Notes under the pieces: generated by a model
Seen by the model: only the letters and a program-made list of their open reading frames with translations
The model's database searches: none
What the model was told of the DNA's origin: nothing
Part shown: piece by piece, positions 5,499 to 6,651 of the stretch
Layout of the letters: each line of letters starts with the position of its first letter
Numbering within the stretch: the stretch's first letter is position 1
Origin: Clostridia bacterium
GTDB lineage: Bacteria; Bacillota_A; Clostridia; Christensenellales; Aristaeellaceae
Direction: 5' to 3'
DNA: 6,651 bases
Assembly: GCA_017481185.1 (NCBI GenBank)
Contig: JAFUPO010000255.1
Span: 1-6,651 of the forward strand
Made by a program: the position numbers and the translations under genes

Positions 5499-6595
5499 TT
5501 CGTGTCGCCTCCCTTCAGAATGGTCTTCTCAGCCTTGCGGTCGATCACACGGTTCATGCAATGCTTAAAGAACAGCACAAAGCCGCACAGGTAGATGATC
5601 ATGGACGAGATAAAATCGGAGATCTGGGAGCAGTACATGGTCTTATCCACGTAAGCGCCGCCGGAGGTGATGTGCTGGATGAAGAAGGAAGACAGCACAG
5701 CGCCCAGGGGATTCAGACCGCCCAGGAAAGCGGCGGCGATGCCGTTGAAGCCCATGGCAGGCACGGAGGACTGGGTGCACATCCACTCCTCAAAGCCGCT
5801 CTGATAGAACATGGAAGCGCCCACCGCAGACAGACCACCGGCGATGGCCATGGTCAGGATGGTGTTGTACTTCTCGCGCATACCCGCGTACTTGGCGGCA
5901 TTCTTGTTCAGGCCCGTGGCCTTGAGCTCATACCCCAGCTTGGTCTTGGACAGCAGAACCCAGATGAGGATGGCGATAATTACCGCGATGGGAATGGCGA
6001 TGGTCACATAGGTGTTCTTGGTAAACAGAAGGTGCAGGCCCATGTTGGGCAGCAGCGCACCAGGGTTTACAGACTTCAGGGTCAGGGTGTAGGGGCTGGC
6101 CACATCCTTCACCGTGCTCAAAAGGGCGTTCACAAGATACAAGGTGATCCAGTTGAGCATGATGCAGGAGATAACCTCGTTCACGTTGCGGTAAGCCTTC
6201 AAAGCGCCAGAGATGAGACCCAAGAGGGCGCCGGCAGCCATGGCAGCCAGCATACTGGCCCACCAGGGCCAACCCCATGCCAGCGCCGTGTACAGGCAAG
6301 CGCCTGTGCCCGCCACATACTGGCCGGCAGCACCGATGTTGAACAAGCCCACCTTATAGGCAAACAGAACAGAGAGGCTGCACATAACCAGGGGAGCCGT
6401 TTTGACCAGGGTATTGCCCAAGTTTTTGAGCTGCAGGGCAGAACGGCTATAGGTCCAGAAGTTCTTGAGCACAGCCATAATGGCGTCCCAAGCGCCTGCA
6501 GGATTAATGATCAGCAGCGCCACATAACCAATCAGCACGCCCAGCACAACGCACAAAAGCGAGGCCAGCAGGGTCTGAACGCCAGGTTTTTTCAA
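5495..6595 (-). CDS. ABC transporter permease, nucleoside/BmpA-type uptake system (first permease; start uncertain)
   Basis: From the TTG at 6595 the product has 366 residues, close to Bacillus NupP. Family marks are the N-terminal membrane segment at about 8-30, GLFNIGAAGQY (83-93), NEVISCIMLNW (139-149), the ATPase-coupling loop LGYELKATGLNKNAAKYAGM (220-239) and GFNGIAAAFLGGLNPLGAV (282-300). It has roughly eight to ten membrane segments and partners the 313-residue permease encoded next. The start is not settled. The TTG has no ribosome binding site, and the frame stays open to the window edge without an ATG or GTG. A CTG at 6619-6617 has GGAG ten bases upstream. A GTG at 6627-6625, overlapping the likely ATPase stop, is out of frame by one base across a run of six C. 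Function is inferred from family and pairing; the transported compound is unknown. Confidence 0.9.
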   Translation of the reverse strand: MKKPGVQTLLASLLCVVLGVLIGYVALLIINPAGAWDAIMAVLKNFWTYSRSALQLKNLGNTLVKTAPLVMCSLSVLFAYKVGLFNIGAAGQYVAGTGACLYTALAWGWPWWASMLAAMAAGALLGLISGALKAYRNVNEVISCIMLNWITLYLVNALLSTVKDVASPYTLTLKSVNPGALLPNMGLHLLFTKNTYVTIAIPIAVIIAILIWVLLSKTKLGYELKATGLNKNAAKYAGMREKYNTILTMAIAGGLSAVGASMFYQSGFEEWMCTQSSVPAMGFNGIAAAFLGGLNPLGAVLSSFFIQHITSGGAYVDKTMYCSQISDFISSMIIYLCGFVLFFKHCMNRVIDRKAEKTILKGGDTK

Positions 6596-6623
6596 GAGGG
6601 GGGTACGCTTTGCTTCCAGGCCG

Positions 6624-6651
6624 TCACATCTCCATTCTCTTGGAACCTGCC
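6624..6651 (-). CDS. Possible C-terminal end of the transporter ATPase subunit (partial)
   Basis: On the minus strand the frame starting at 6650 reads AGSKRMEM and stops with TGA at 6626-6624. In this transporter family the ATP-binding subunit gene normally directly precedes the first permease, and those proteins often end shortly after a (L)MAG-type sequence, which this could continue. Only eight residues are visible, so the assignment rests on gene order and a weak sequence resemblance. If right, the ATPase stop overlaps a GTG as GTGA, the same coupling style seen between the two permeases. Confidence 0.35.

Noticed and set aside
5928..6299. Minus-strand open frame of 123 codons in another frame of the first permease
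   Set aside because: It overlaps the well-conserved permease frame on the same strand, has Arg/His/Cys-rich content and no ribosome binding site. It does not continue any permease motif, so it is not a sign of a frameshift there.

Overview
The window reads as a chromosomal segment of a moderately GC-rich member of the Bacillota, most likely a Clostridia-type anaerobe. The evidence is the gene set murB-rapZ-whiA-crh in one tight operon, strong AGGAGG-type ribosome binding sites before most genes, and a sigma-A promoter with a TATAAT box. The species cannot be named from this sequence. Nothing suggests a plasmid, phage or insertion sequence.

Layout from left to right. Positions 1-608 (+) hold the 3' part of a HAD-family phosphatase of the phosphoglycolate phosphatase type; its start and catalytic motif I lie just outside the window. 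An unusually long two-tier hairpin (613-688) separates it from a convergent operon on the minus strand. In transcription order that operon is murB (3793-2840), rapZ (2820-1930), whiA (1918-947) and crh (950-696). Next, a divergent intergenic region carries a clear sigma-A promoter for a GNAT acetyltransferase (3987-4508, +) and a weaker candidate promoter for murB. A second bidirectional hairpin terminator (4519-4544) ends the acetyltransferase gene. It also ends a minus-strand ABC transporter operon, of which two membrane permeases are visible (6595-5495 and 5498-4557). The last few codons of a probable ATPase subunit appear at the right edge.

How the genes fit together. The murB operon joins peptidoglycan precursor synthesis (MurB) with three proteins from the conserved rapZ-whiA-crh neighbourhood: an RNA- or nucleotide-binding regulator, a sporulation/division-type DNA-binding protein, and a carbon-status signalling protein. 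The HPr-like protein has Gln at position 15 instead of the phosphorylatable His and keeps Ser46. It is therefore a regulatory Crh-type protein, not a phosphotransferase carrier. The usual yvcK gene between rapZ and whiA is missing, with only 11 bases there, and hprK is not adjacent. The ABC permeases belong to the nucleoside/BmpA-type uptake family; their binding protein and ATPase would lie upstream, beyond the right edge.

I see no undescribed defence or mobile system. The points most worth a second look are the atypical Crh active-site loop, the missing yvcK, the ambiguous and possibly frameshifted start of the first permease, and the nested terminator hairpin.
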